From Diphasiastrum complanatum (Eukaryota; Streptophyta; Lycopodiopsida; Lycopodiales; Lycopodiaceae): a DNA stretch of 64,000 nucleotides. The stretch spans positions 33,113 to 97,112 of the forward strand of contig MU831912.1 in assembly GCA_029204225.1 (NCBI GenBank), in the 5' to 3' direction. The position numbers were made by a program, and so were the translations under genes. The notes beneath the pieces were generated by a model. It worked only from the letters and a program-made list of their open reading frames with translations. It did not search any database and was not told the origin of the DNA. Position 1 is the first letter of the stretch, and the number at the start of each line of letters is the position of its first letter. Shown here in pieces: positions 34,920 to 46,021 of this stretch.

Positions 34920-37166
34920 TCAAATTCATGAAGTATCTTACGACGAAGATCCTTCACATCTGGCACGAAAACTCTTCCATTTCTCAATAACATACCATCC
35001 TTCACGGTGTATGTTAGATATGTACTGGTGTGTGCCTCTACGGAAGCGACAACCTCGACTGTCTCTTCCATTTGGTCGACTACCTTGCGCGCATTAGGCC
35101 ACACACGCTGACAATGCGGGTCCTTTTCTTGAGCCTTCTTAATCTCCTCCATGAGACCACTGTCAACCACAATAAAGCTCATCTGATGCAGTATACGAGA
35201 TAGTGCATCAGCGACCACGTTTTCCTTCCCTCTTCGGAAGCAAATTTCCAAGTGAAATTCCTGCATCAGCTCGGCCCACCGAGCTTGGCGGCCTTTCAAA
35301 TCTGGCTGAGTGCAAAAATACTTCAAAGTATGATGATCTGTGTCTCGGCGCCATATAAATAATGTCTCCACACCTTGAGCGCATGTATAATCGCATACAG
35401 CTCTTGCTCATGTGTAGGATATCTCTGTTGAGCTGGTGTCAACTTCTTACTCTCAAAGGCTACTGGTCTACCCTCTTGGCGCAACACTGCACCTACGGCA
35501 ATGCCACTTGCATCCGTCTCTAGGTCAAAAAGTTTCTGGGTATCCACAATCTTGAGGACTGGAGCCGTGGCCACAGACTCCTTCAAGTTCTCAAAACGTT
35601 GCTGAGCTTCAGCATCCCATCGAACCACAGTGTTGTTTTTTCGTAACTGGTCCGTTTGAGGAGCAGCTATCCAGGAATAATCCCTAACAAACCGCCGGTA
35701 GAACTTACAAAAGCCTAAGAAAGGTTGTAATTGGCGTATATCGGCAGGCCTCGGCCACTTCTTAACCACAGCCACCTTGGCTGGGTCAACCGAAATACCC
35801 TCAGCTGTAACTTGCCCAATAGGATCTTGAGATGAATCTCATGCTCCTCGACCGCTTTACTAAAAACCAATATATCGTCAATAAAATTGACGACAAACTT
35901 ACCCATATAGTCTCGCAAGACATCGTTCATGATCATCAACGTGGCTGGTGCATCAGTTAACCCAAATGGCATAACCAAAAACTCATAATGACCGAAACGG
36001 GTTCGGAAGGCCGTCTTCTGGACGTCTTCATCTCGAATCCGTATTTGATAGTATCCACTTTTGAGATCTATCTTACTGAAAATGGTTGCACCTTGCAACG
36101 CATCCAGTAGAACATCAATCCTGGGCATCGGATACTTGTGCTTTACAGTGATCTTATTCAATCCCCTGTAATCTACACACATATGGAAACTACCATCTTC
36201 TTTCTTAACAAGTAAAATAGGAGAGGCGAAAGGTGAATAACTAGGACGGATGTACCCCAGCTTGAGATACTTCTTCAACATCTTTCTGACTTCCTCTTCC
36301 TCTTTTAGGCTCATCCTATAAGGAGGCCTACATATCGGACTTGCCCCTGGAATGAGCTCAATACGATGATCAACGTTCCGACTAGGCGACAATCCCTCTG
36401 GCATATTACTAATTAGCACGTGTTTAAACTGAGTGCGGATGGACTTCTCCAACTCACTTGCTGGGTCACATCTAGGCTGTAATGAAAATGCATGTGCACT
36501 AGGGGATGCAAAAGTAAATGAAGCTTCTTGTGGTTTATTAGTGAGTGTGCTTATCTGATTATTGTCAACATAAGAATCAAAACTAGAATCAACATTCACA
36601 TAACACAACCACAAATACTGAATCTCCATTTTCTTTATTTGCATACAGGTAATAAGAGGACCCTCAACAGATGGTCTCTTCCCCTTTAAGACATGAGACA
36701 TACCCTCATGCCCAAACTTATACACATGTGACTTAAAGTCTATAGTGGGCTGCTTACTTGCATGCCACCACTTACCAAGTACAATATCAAACTTAGCTAG
36801 TTTAGTAACTTCAAAATCTAACTTCTCGGTATACGTTTGAATAGACAAAGACGCCCGAGAGATTCTTTCATCCCAAACCTCTGTTCCCTTACCATCTGGC
36901 ATCTCAACAGTATACTGGTAATTAGATGGAACAACAGCTAAGCGAAACTTCCTCACCACGCGAGAATTGACAATATTATGCGAGGAACCGGTGTCAAATA
37001 AGACGAGCACGTCATGACCTTCCAGCTTCCCCCTCATGCGTATCAGTTCACTATCTAGAAACTGATAAGCTTCACACGCCTTGATGGACAAAGAACAAAT
37101 TGGTGCCCTCCTCTCTATCCCTCTTCTATAAGAAATGTGTGATGAGAGTCTGACTGGAAACATCAT
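34920..37166 (-). pseudogene. Gypsy G1 pol: protease, RT, RNase H, start of integrase
   Basis: Protease [12 protein letters not shown], then the long RT frame with [53 protein letters not shown] and active site [13 protein letters not shown] frameshift near 35,820 leads to [15 protein letters not shown] and RNase H LFDLETDASGIAVGAVLRQ. A second near 35,345 leads to DHHTLKYFCTQ, ENVVADALSRI and the integrase N-terminal block DLRRKILHEF, which breaks off at about 34,920. Catalytic residues of protease and RT are intact, but the frameshifts make it non-functional as read. Confidence 0.92.
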
Positions 37167-37169
37167 CTG

Positions 37170-37850
37170 CCTCCGAAGCTAAAAGAGATGCTCGTAACAT
37201 AAACATCTCTCTCAATAGGAGTCCCACACATCTAGAGTCTGAATATGGCCAAGGGAGAGAGGAGTGTCTCTGTAGAGACAATAATAACAGCCTCAGATCT
37301 TATCATAAATAGGGCACCTGAAAATGAAATGTGACTCATCCTCTACCTCCTACATCGAGCATAACTGGCAAATCCGCTGTGGTCTGGGTGTATCAGTATA
37401 ACGACCAATCTCGATACTGATGTGAGGAGACATGAAGCTGCCCAATACGGTATCGAAGACCATATGATAATGTCTGTGAGAGATACAATGTTAGGATAGG
37501 TAGCCCCATATCATCTAATTGCAGGAGGTGAGTGCCGTAAAAATGCATCTTGACTCTCTCTGGATCTAGCTGTGACCATACTGTCTGGATATAGCTGCGA
37601 TAAAGTTGACGTTGAATATATGTATGAGTCCCACTAGGGAGAGTTGATATAGATATCCCCCATCTGCCAAGAAACTCAGAGACATCCCCAAACCATGACG
37701 ACTTAGCCTGTTGACTGGCAATAGACCGAGATGAAGTGTACGCAGCAACCATATATCTGGAAGTGTCCAGATCGACTAGCCTATGTAAGAACATGACAAT
37801 CCTAGTCTTAGAGATATTTACCATTGTTTACCTTTGTCGTCCTCCTGCTG
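37170..37850 (-). mobile_element. LINE C: internally deleted LINE fragment inside the gypsy element
   Basis: A minus-strand frame (37,393-37,824) reads VNISKTRIVMF, matching NIGKTRVMVF of the LINE A RT. It jumps at once to HRLVDLDTSRYM and the thumb/C-terminal region ending RIGQLHVSSHQYRDW. Below 37,393 the C-terminal zinc region is present with stops. The 3' UTR, hairpin and tail seen in LINEs A and B are missing. It separates the gypsy leader (37,854-38,433) from gypsy protease. Confidence 0.75.
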
Positions 37851-37853
37851 CCT

Positions 37854-38329
37854 CTAGAGTTGCAAGTTTTCATTTTGCAGGTCCTCCATTGTCCTTTTGA
37901 ACTTGCCATTTTCCTCATCTAGATAGCTTACCCGTTGCTTCAGCTCGCGTAATTCTTGTTTGAGCCAACTTAGTTCAGAGACAAGAAGACCCTCCATAGC
38001 TTTGGAAGGAGTGTAATCATGGGACATACAAGCCGAGACAGCTGCAGAGAAAGGGGTGGGAAGATCAGCTCCCTGTCCAACGTCGAAGGTCTGCCCGATA
38101 GTCTCTTGTGGGAGTCCACAGCCAGTCCACCAGATCCAGCAGATGGGCCAGCAGGGCATTCAGAAGCATCAGGACTTCTAGCAATGGAGACAGCAGGTGT
38201 AGGGCAGACACCAACAATGGAGACAGCAGGTGCAGGGCCAGCGATGGAGAAAGCAGGTGCAGGGTCAGTGATGGAGGCAGGGACAGGTATGGAGACAACA
38301 GGGACAGGTGCGATGGAGGCACCCCCCAC
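37854..38329 (-). pseudogene. Gypsy G1 N-terminal gag region: repeats and coiled coil
   Basis: Read from 38,329: short Pro/Ala/Val-Ser-Ile repeats (PAVSIVG and similar). In the overlapping frame from 38,159 this leads to a coiled coil, LLVSELSWLKQELRELKQRV, and EENGKFKRTMEDLQNEN. It is 100-570 bases from the PBS, where gag should start. The usual gag core and zinc knuckle are absent, the next sequence being LINE C. Confidence 0.55.
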
Positions 38330-38421
38330 GGTGGAAGCAGCAGGGCGGGAAGGAGAGAGAGAGAGAGATGTCGCTTTCGTTGTTGTAGATCCTGCAAAAA
38401 AATTTCAGCTTATAGAAAAGT

Positions 38422-38433
38422 GCTCTGATACCA
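38422..38433 (-). promoter_or_regulatory. Primer-binding site (initiator Met-tRNA), gypsy G1
   Basis: Plus strand gctctgatacca, so TGGTATCAGAGC on the element strand. It abuts the LTR. Confidence 0.95.
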
Positions 38434-38837
38434 TGTTATGAACAAATTCACAGATTTTGGTATCAATGATGCATAAAAGATAGTAAAAAGCATTCACAAA
38501 GCATTCTCCAACTAAGAAACTGTATGAATATCAATGGCCGCTGATAGCTTAGGCAGATCTCCAACTAAGATCTCCAAAATAGTACAACTCCCCTACAAGA
38601 AGCCCAAGACTCAAACTGATCAAAGCTACTAAATGACCAGCCTTAGTGGCTATTTATAGTGGACAAAACCTACGTCCCTTAATATAGAATTGGAGGGAAG
38701 GTGAAATTCAAAAATTAGGGCCAAAATTAGAAAACCATTTAAATGGTGTTTCTAGGCTTGTCTCATGTAATAGAACTGCGTGTCCAAAAATACTGTCAGA
38801 AATAGAGAAGGATGGACTATAATGTATGTCCATAACA
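38434..38837 (-). repeat. 5' LTR of gypsy G1
   Basis: A 404-base LTR with perfect inverted ends TGTTATG/CATAACA, flanked internally by the PBS. No second copy was found below 34 kb, so the 3' LTR is lost. Confidence 0.88.
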
Positions 38838-39807
38838 TTTAGGAATGTGCTTTTGTGCTTGCAACAATGTGAATGGCTCTATGGAGGCCAACAAAGCAAT
38901 AATCAAGAGATTTAGGTGCTTTATTAGCTTTCATCAATAAGGGATCTTAAAGTGATCAAATGATCCATAGTGGGATGTGATTTTCAAAACCCAGTCTACT
39001 CTTTTGCACGTAGCCATTAATTTCCAGCCAACTGCTAAGTGTCTTTTTCCACTATGCTCCCCTAAATTTTGCCAAGAAATGACAAATCGAGATTGTTTGT
39101 GATTAAAATGGCCATTCTTATCACCATTCTTGAATAAAGCAACACTTACACTATGTGACCATATGTCAAAGAAGTCTTTTATCATTGCTTGATTGAACAA
39201 ATACATTATAAAAGGAACAAGAACCACTTTACCCTTTTGGAAGAATGTAGCCTGCAGCCCTTCACTAAATAAGTTTTGCAATTAGAAGAGCTAGTTCACT
39301 TCTGATTTCTTCTTCCATACCCCCCTATGTGTGTGGCTGGTTAGATTATCCCACATCAACACCACTTTAAATGATCCTTTGGCGTAAACAAACCATGAAT
39401 CTGGCTCAATATCATTCTAGCATGCTTTTGCAAAAAGCACTCTTCACATATCTGAAAGCAAGTGTTCTTGGCCATGTATGAAAGCTGATGTTTTTCTTTG
39501 AAAGCACGTGTTTGTAAGCACGAAAGATATCTCCATTGCCACCACATAGCTCTCACTTTCTTTTAAACTCTTCTTTTCAAATCAAGAGTTTTCAGGAAAA
39601 GAGCTCTTTTTCCTATTTGAGTTTCAAACTTGTAGAAACTCCCTTATTTACTAGAGATATTATCTCTCCGATAATTTTGTGCTGGAATGTCTTTCAAATG
39701 AGCTAAATATACCTCCTTATTGTGAGAGGTACAATTCTGAATTTTCTGCTCAATTTTTCAGATTTTGGACTGGAGGTTTGACACGTTACATTTAGCTCCA
39801 AAAGAAC

Positions 39808-39813
<6 letters not shown>
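38838..39813. other. IFT140 intron sequence, nothing recognised
   Basis: Unassigned sequence. Minus-strand frames at 38,934-39,281 show LINE/RT-like wording (FSEGLQATFFQKGKVVLVPF) but no clear motif, so I leave them uncalled. Confidence 0.4.

Positions 39814-39897
<84 letters not shown>
39814..39897. repeat. (GA)42 microsatellite beside an IFT140 acceptor
   Basis: An uninterrupted GA run that ends 25 bases before the exon C acceptor. Confidence 0.97.
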
Positions 39898-39901
<4 letters not shown>

Positions 39902-39922
39902 TGTTTGATTTTTTCCGTTTAG

Positions 39923-40033
39923 GAGGAAGATGCGAGTTTGGCAACAATTGCGATTCATTTGGGACTTTTTGAAGATGCGGAAAAGCTATATATCGAGTCT
40001 AGGCGATATGACTTGCTCAATGTTATGTATCAG
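39923..40033 (+). CDS. IFT140: IFT140 exon C (TPR region)
   Basis: Acceptor tccgtttag, donor gtatttc, 37 codons, phase 0. Translation EEDASLATIAIHLGLFEDAEKLY...RRYDLLNVMYQ matches the animal segment EARVAVLAIQLGMLEEAEQLY...KRYDLLNRFYQ. It continues exon B (NEP|EEDAS) directly and leads into exon D (YQ|ACGQW). The acceptor is crowded by the GA microsatellite upstream. Confidence 0.95.
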
Positions 40034-40050
40034 GTATTTCAATCATTCTT

Positions 40051-40198
40051 TGTGGTAATCTATTCATACTTTTGTTAATATCCTCTAAATTCCAAGAGAC
40101 AATTCAACATTTTGTTGTTTGTCTCTGTGGTAATCTACTCATACTTTTGTTAATATCCTCTAAATTCAAAGAGACAATTCAACATTTTGATTCTTTTC
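40051..40198. repeat. 75-bp tandem duplication just downstream of exon C
   Basis: Two nearly identical units starting tgtggtaatc at 40,051 and 40,126, with 'ttaatatcctctaaatt' in each. Confidence 0.92.
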
Positions 40199-40835
40199 AA
40201 ATCATTATGTGAAAAAGTACACTTCTCTTCTCTTAGAAGGTTGTACGTCAATTTTTCTTGGACATAAAGATGTTCATGTTCTTAAAGAAAGAAGTGTGGT
40301 GACTTATTTTTAGCATGAGCTAATGGACTCATAGTTTCTTTTGTTTTGTCAACTTTGAAAACATCAAGAATAACTTGGATGAATCCCTTGCTGGTCTTGA
40401 TGGTCACATGATTTTAGGCCTTGGTGTAGTGATCGTGATGATGATGATTGGCATCCAGCATTGAAAGTAATGGAATGCGTCCCATTTTAAAACATGGGCC
40501 CATTTCATTTATTTTTTGGAACACTTTCTGTTTACAAAAATTCTTCATCAATTGTGACATGAAGGTTTTCTTAATATCCTCTAAATTCCAAGAGACAATC
40601 CTTAGAATTTCACTCTTCCTCCGAAAAGTTTGTACTTCAATCTTTTCAATTCTTCTCAAACATAAAGATGTTCACGTTTTTAAAGAAAGAAGTATGGCCA
40701 CTTATTTTTAGCTTGCTTAACGAATTTATAGTTACTTTTGTTTTGTCAACGTTGAAGACATTAAGAATAGCTTGGATGAATGACTTTATGGTCTTGATGG
40801 TCACATATTTTAGGCCTTGTGTAGTGATAAATAGG
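40150..40835. repeat. Diverged direct duplication of about 270 bp (40,150-40,435 and 40,570-40,835)
   Basis: Both halves contain, in order, 'ttaatatcctctaaatt', 'acataaagatgttca', 'aaagaaagaagt', 'cttttgttttgtcaac' and 'ggtcttgatggtcacat'. The copies are direct, about 400 bases apart and moderately diverged. Confidence 0.88.
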
Positions 40836-41219
40836 GATGAGTATGGGGAGCCTTTAAATAAAGATGGTGCAATTTTTGATGCTAGGCAGATAACAAACCT
40901 GGGTGGGGGTGTTAATGTAAGCCCCAACAAAAATATTAATACACGATGAACACACTTAGTGAATTACTCATTTAAAGTGATATATATCAATTTCAGTCAC
41001 ATGCCACACAATAAAAAACTTCTAAAAACCATGGGTAAAATGAATAGTTCATAAAATGAAAGAGAGTATAGGGGCTCGTAAAATATAAAGCATTGTGGCT
41101 CAATAGGTTCACTATACAAACAAAACTCGTCTAAAATTTGTTTGAGAGCTCATCATTGATGCAAAAAAGTATCATCAATGCCACAAAAAACTAAGTCCTT
41201 TTTGGTGTTATCAGAAGAG

Positions 41220-42920
41220 CATTGTAGGCTGCTTTGGATTCCTACCACTGGTAGATGGCCTACCAATTGGGTGGCTTGCCTCTACCTCGTTGTCATCTGA
41301 CATTGATACAAGAACCTCTAGGTCTGCCTCTAGGTCTTCATCCTGAGGTGGATGCTGTTGGGATTTGGGAGAAACCAAGAGCCTTTGCTGCTAGTGCCTC
41401 ATGGCCTCACTCTAGGTGACGATCTAAAAGCTTGGCCTTGCCCTTAGGCATGCCACAAGGATGATGGCTGCTGCTTGTGTCAAAGATGGCCTCGGCCCTC
41501 AGTGCCCATCATGGTGTAGTATAACCTTGCCACATGCAGTTGCTCTGAAACTTCCCATGATTTGAATGGCATATTGGGATTGAATGCCAAAGGAAGCAAA
41601 AAATTGTCCCACTTCATTCTAATAGCTGCAAGAAGTGCCAAATCATGTGCAAAAGTCGCGCCTCGCCAGATGGTTGGATCTGGTGAATGTTTGTATTGTT
41701 GTGCAAATGAGTGTGCACAATGATTTGCTCCATTGGGTGCCACAATGGAGCCATTATCGTGTTCTCCTTGCCCAAATTTGCGATTTTGAGTTTCGCGGCT
41801 TTCTTGTCTTCCATCATCTTGGTAATCAGTTGCCCTAAGTATTGATGTAGGCCTAGGACATACTCAGAATCAAGAGGGATTGATGTTGAAGTGCTAGCTT
41901 GGCCTGATGGATCTGCAGTTATCTATAAACGCAACTTTGGTTCCTCTTCTTTAGAAATATTATCTTCTTCGAAGCCTTATGGAATCGTAGCTTTGTGGTT
42001 CTTTGGCGACATCATGGATTGGCATCTGGATTGTATCATCTCCAGGAGATGATCCTAGTGCCACAAGGATATGTACAGCTTCTTGCTGGTCATAATCTTT
42101 CATCTGGTCAAATCGTTCACTTGGGGATGAGGTGTCAAAGGTGGACGACTCTGTGGCATTTGGAACTGGAGATTGATGTTGAGCAGTTGGGAAGGAGATG
42201 GTGATGGGGGGTGCAATACGATGATGAGAAGTGGGTGAAACTGTTGTGCATCTTTTGTCGACTACGAGAAGATCTGGCTGGTTTTTGACTACTTGAAAGT
42301 GCGACCGTTGTTAGAATTGCTTCACATGAAAGCCTTTGACTTTTTGCTCCAACAGGGTAACGGCCAATGCTGACAATATTGGCCCCACAACTGTCGAGCA
42401 TTAGGCTTGATAGCATCCTTGAGCTCCGCAATTAATGTTCCGTGCCACTTATAGGGCACCATTGTGTTGGCGGCAAACTTCTGTTGGGACTCCAAAATTC
42501 TGTGCAGCAAGAGAGAGGCTATTCGCTCTTTGTGAAATTTGAGGAATTGGTTAAGTAGGTGTGTAGCGTCTTTAATAACAAGTTCTTGCCTTAAATAGCC
42601 GTCATTAGTTTGTAGTCATGCAATGGATGTATCGGCGAAGGGGGGCGATGGCGGAAATGGCATGCCTATGGGAAGGAGATGGCCTATCTCTTGCGTCTAG
42701 GCCTATTGCTATGAGTTCTGTGGCAGAAACATGTACTTTATGCATGGCATTTTCACGATAAAAAATCTGAGTTTGGCTTCATCCCAAGTGTCGGACGCCA
42801 TGAAGACTAAATCTAGACTAATAGCATTTGAGAAAAAAATGGCATGAATGTCCCTGGCTTTCAATAATGGTTCAGTCAATTGGAGCCTTTCAGCCACTTT
42901 CTCTTGGCTAGGGAGCACTA
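41220..42920 (-). pseudogene. Degraded protein-coding-like sequence, family not recognised
   Basis: Minus-strand frames read sensibly in sequence but with stops between them: EKVAERLQLTEPLLKARDI and MASDTWDEAKLRFFIVKM (42,709-42,918), LLHRILESQQKFAANTMVPY and ELKDAIKPNARQLWGQYC (42,322-42,510), then EYVLGLHQYLGQLITKMM and a loading/His-rich part (41,480-41,817). The order suggests one old gene of about 500 codons, possibly an element-borne ORF. It sits just upstream of the hAT palindrome. 40,836-41,219 holds nothing recognised. Confidence 0.35.
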
Positions 42921-43066
42921 GAATATCATGGTTTTCAGGGACAGCCCTCTGAACAAGTGTTCGTTTAGGATCGAGATACGAGGAATTTGAAGAAGGAACA
43001 GAGGGCTGAGTGCGTTTAGATATGTTGGAGTGTATAGCAGAAGGCTTGGAATAAGCTTAGTTGCCC

Positions 43067-43110
43067 GTTCCAGAACGGAACGCGTTCTGGAACGCGTTCC
43101 GTTCTGGAAC
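43067..43110. repeat. Perfect 18-bp inverted repeat (GTTC/GAAC palindrome)
   Basis: GTTCCAGAACGGAACGCG at 43,067-43,084 is mirrored exactly by its reverse complement at 43,093-43,110 around TTCTGGAA. The block is a stack of GTTCnnGAAC/GAACGCGTTC units. It may be the terminal or subterminal region of the hAT element whose transposase starts 0.9 kb downstream; the other end was not found. The bases 43,111-43,993 hold short open frames without motifs, possibly the transposase N-terminal part. Confidence 0.85.
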
Positions 43111-43993
43111 TTCGCCAAATATTTAAAAAAAAAAAACGTTCCGTTTTAACAAAAACTGAAAGCTATATATAATCAAGTGTTTGCAGGAAATCCACCCAGA
43201 TTTGGATTGCCAGGTAGCTAATCTGTGAAGTTGATGGGCAGGATGATTGTTTGACTGTCAGAGATGAACGCAATCATTTGCTCAAGAGAAAACCTGCGTG
43301 CGAACTATTTCTCAAAGTCTTAAGTGACAAGTTCTGGAATTCCTGCCCTTCATTACCTGATTTCCCAAAGGAGTTCGTTCCCACTGCGCATAACATGCTG
43401 CGCATTGATGATAGCCCAGACAATAGCATCCTGAACCCAAGAGACAATGCCATTTTCCCAACAGCATATGACTGCATAGGTGGTCCATGCTTAGGACTCT
43501 ATTCTAGGTGAATCTATGTATAGGGAACTTAGAGCTATGCATGGCTATGTTCCCAGGTTGCTTTTGGCTCTATATATTGAGGCCAGACTCGCCCTACTCC
43601 TCATTGTGATCATGGATTCATTGCCTGAGTTTCACTCTACATTCATGCCTCTTGTTCGTTCCTCAACTCTTGATTCAACTTTGTTCCTGTTTGTTAGAGG
43701 ACTTGTAGATTCTAGCTTACGTGTTCCTGAATATGTTGCTAGGCATCGAATTGGGCAAGCACCATTGGGCAAAGAGTCTCCATTGTAGCTTGTATTCCCG
43801 TTGAGCGGAGCCGGACTTCTCTAGTGTGGACCCCGTTGTATTGTCCGTGGTGCCAGACCTGGTTGCAGAGGTGCCAGCAGTAGCGTCCCTCAGTGTATTA
43901 CAGCGCAATGTTGATACAAAGGTTTCATTAGTTTTCGATTGATTGCAATGTGTTTCCAAGCTGTGCATTAATCGTATCAATTGTTCGCGATAG

Positions 43994-45880
43994 GTTGTGA
44001 CGGACAATGCGTCCAACTGCCGCGGTATGGGGGAGCTTCTTATGGCAGAGTACCCCTCCATTGTGTGGACTCCATTGCCGCACACTCACTGGACCTCCTC
44101 CTGCATTCCATCGGGCGCCGGCCTTGGGTTAGTGAGATTCTCACGAGGGCACTTGCGGTTGTGGACTTCGTCACACGCAAGCGCCGCACCACCGCCCTTT
44201 TCTGCACATTCAGCAGGTAAGATGCTACTTATTTTTTGGCTCGTTTACAGTTATGTTGCACACACCAATAATTCCAGGGTTCAGGGTTTAGGGATGCGTT
44301 GGGGTTTTCGTGTGTGCCTCTTATTCCGTTTTTCAATCCAGGCTCGACTTGAAGAAGCCCGCTCGCACCCGCTTCGCCTACCAGTTCATCATGCTCGAGC
44401 GGCTACACCGGCTCAAGGGTGATTTGCGGCGCATGGCTACTTCAGCGAAGTTCACGACCATGGACTTGTCTCAGACCCCGGAGGGCTTGGCCTTCCACGA
44501 GATCCTCTTCATGGAGCCCTTCTGGGTTGATATGCAGCAGCTCATGGACGTCATGCGCCCCATCTACTCTGTTCTGAGGCTCGTTGATCGCGAGGGGTGC
44601 ACGATGGGCCTCATATACGAGTTCATGGATCGCATAGGCGAGTCTCTCCAGCGTTCTGAGCTAGACCCTGCCAGGTATAACTTTTTCCGTCTCACGAACT
44701 TTCCTTCCATTCGCACTCTATTTCGTACTGGTGCCGCAGCACGCAATTATGTAATTGTCTCCACATGGTATGTTCCACAGGTTGGAGCCTATTAGGCGGT
44801 TGTGGCGGCGGCGATGGGATAAGTTTCACCGGCCCATTCACAGTGTAGCCCACATACTGCATCCGCTGTTTCAGAGTGAGCGGCAGTGCGACGATGGAGA
44901 GCTGCGTGTGGACTGGTTCTCATACATCCGCCTCCTCAGCAGCGACACTGGTTTCCGCAGCAGGCTCGAGCAGCAGAGGCTGAGTTACAGGTAAACTCTT
45001 GCTCTACCCCCGCTCGCTACCTCAACTTCCTTTCGCTCGCTCAATTCAACTTCCCTTCGCTCGCTCAATTGCACTCATGCACGTCATTGCTCATTTTCAG
45101 GCACTGCCTGAGGCTGTTCGGCGAGGACCTTGCTACTATCCGAGAGAACAGGCTTATGCATGTATCATGGTGGGATAGCTACGGCGCTGGACAAACAGAG
45201 CTGAGGACGCTCGCGTTCTGAGTCCTGTCACAGGTATGTTATCTAATCTCATTCATCTAAACGGTTTCCGCATTGTCTCTATAAGGCTGCAACTCACCCG
45301 ATTGGCTGCCAATTAATGCAAGATTGTTCTGCTTGCATGTGCGAGCGGAACTGGTTAGCGTTCAGCCTTGTTCACACAAACAGGCGGAACCGCCTCACGA
45401 CCGAGCGATGCAATGACTTGGTGTACTGCAACACCAACACCAGGGTGGTTCGACGCATCACGGACAACATGAGAGCAGGAGGCGTACCCGCCCTACTGTT
45501 GCAGGTATATTTCTATGCTCTACTTTGAGATGATGGTTGGACAAAGTTTGCGAGGGAGATAGAGGCTGCCTCCCAGAGACACATCGCTCAGAGACGACTC
45601 AGAGTATCACAGGCAGGCGATTCTTCCCAGAGACCCCCTCGTGGTAGAGGGAGACCCCCAGGCAGGAGTGTACCACAAAGGGTTCCTTCCGGCAGACCCA
45701 GAGGCAGGCCAGCCAAGAGGGGACGCACCGATGATTTTTCTAGTCGTCTCTTGGCAGGCGTTGGCCCAGACTTGGAAGAGTCCCAGATGCCTCCAGACTC
45801 CCAACCAGACTTTGTATCTGACACCCCTGTAGATGCATCTGGCACGCAGAGGGATAATTTTTTTAGCACAAACTTGTAGA
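43994..45880 (+). pseudogene. hAT-superfamily transposase, multi-exon, nearly intact
   Basis: Exons joined in phase: (1) to 44,216, VVTDNASNCRGMGELL with a catalytic-Asp motif, then after a frameshift AAHSLDLLLHSIG; (2) 44,342-44,674, RTRFAYQFIMLERL and EPFWVDMQQLMDVMRPIYSV; (3) 44,781-44,990, WRRRWDKFHRPIHSVAHILHP; (4) 45,101-45,233, SWWDSYGAGQTELRTLAF, then TGA at 45,219; (5) from about 45,322, CSACMCERNWLAFSLVHTNRRNRL, the hATC dimerisation block. A tail at 45,530-45,880 has AT-hook-like RGRP motifs (RGRGRPPGR, GRPRGRPAKRGR). The GC-richer composition differs from the surroundings. The TGA where other hATs have Arg, and one frameshift, suggest recent death. Confidence 0.88.
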
Positions 45881-46021
45881 TATTGATATACACAGAGCAT
45901 CATGTACATTGGCATCAGATGAGATGTATATATTTTTTTACAGTTTATTCCTGTCATGGCTAATTTATCATGGTTGGTTACAAATGGTTAGCTCTATGAA
46001 TTTTGAATGCTTAGTTAGAAA

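Noticed and set aside
38019-38441. Plus-strand ORFs of 106-140 codons
   Set aside because: They run antisense over the gypsy leader and its short repeats, and one crosses the PBS and into the LTR.
39814-39897. GA tract as a LINE tail
   Set aside because: No LINE 3' UTR or hairpin borders it on either side, unlike the tails at 46.0, 47.8 and 61.8 kb.
43251-43511. 86-codon ORF upstream of the hAT transposase
   Set aside because: Possibly its N-terminal part, but no BED-type zinc finger or conserved block was visible, so I did not include it in the gene.
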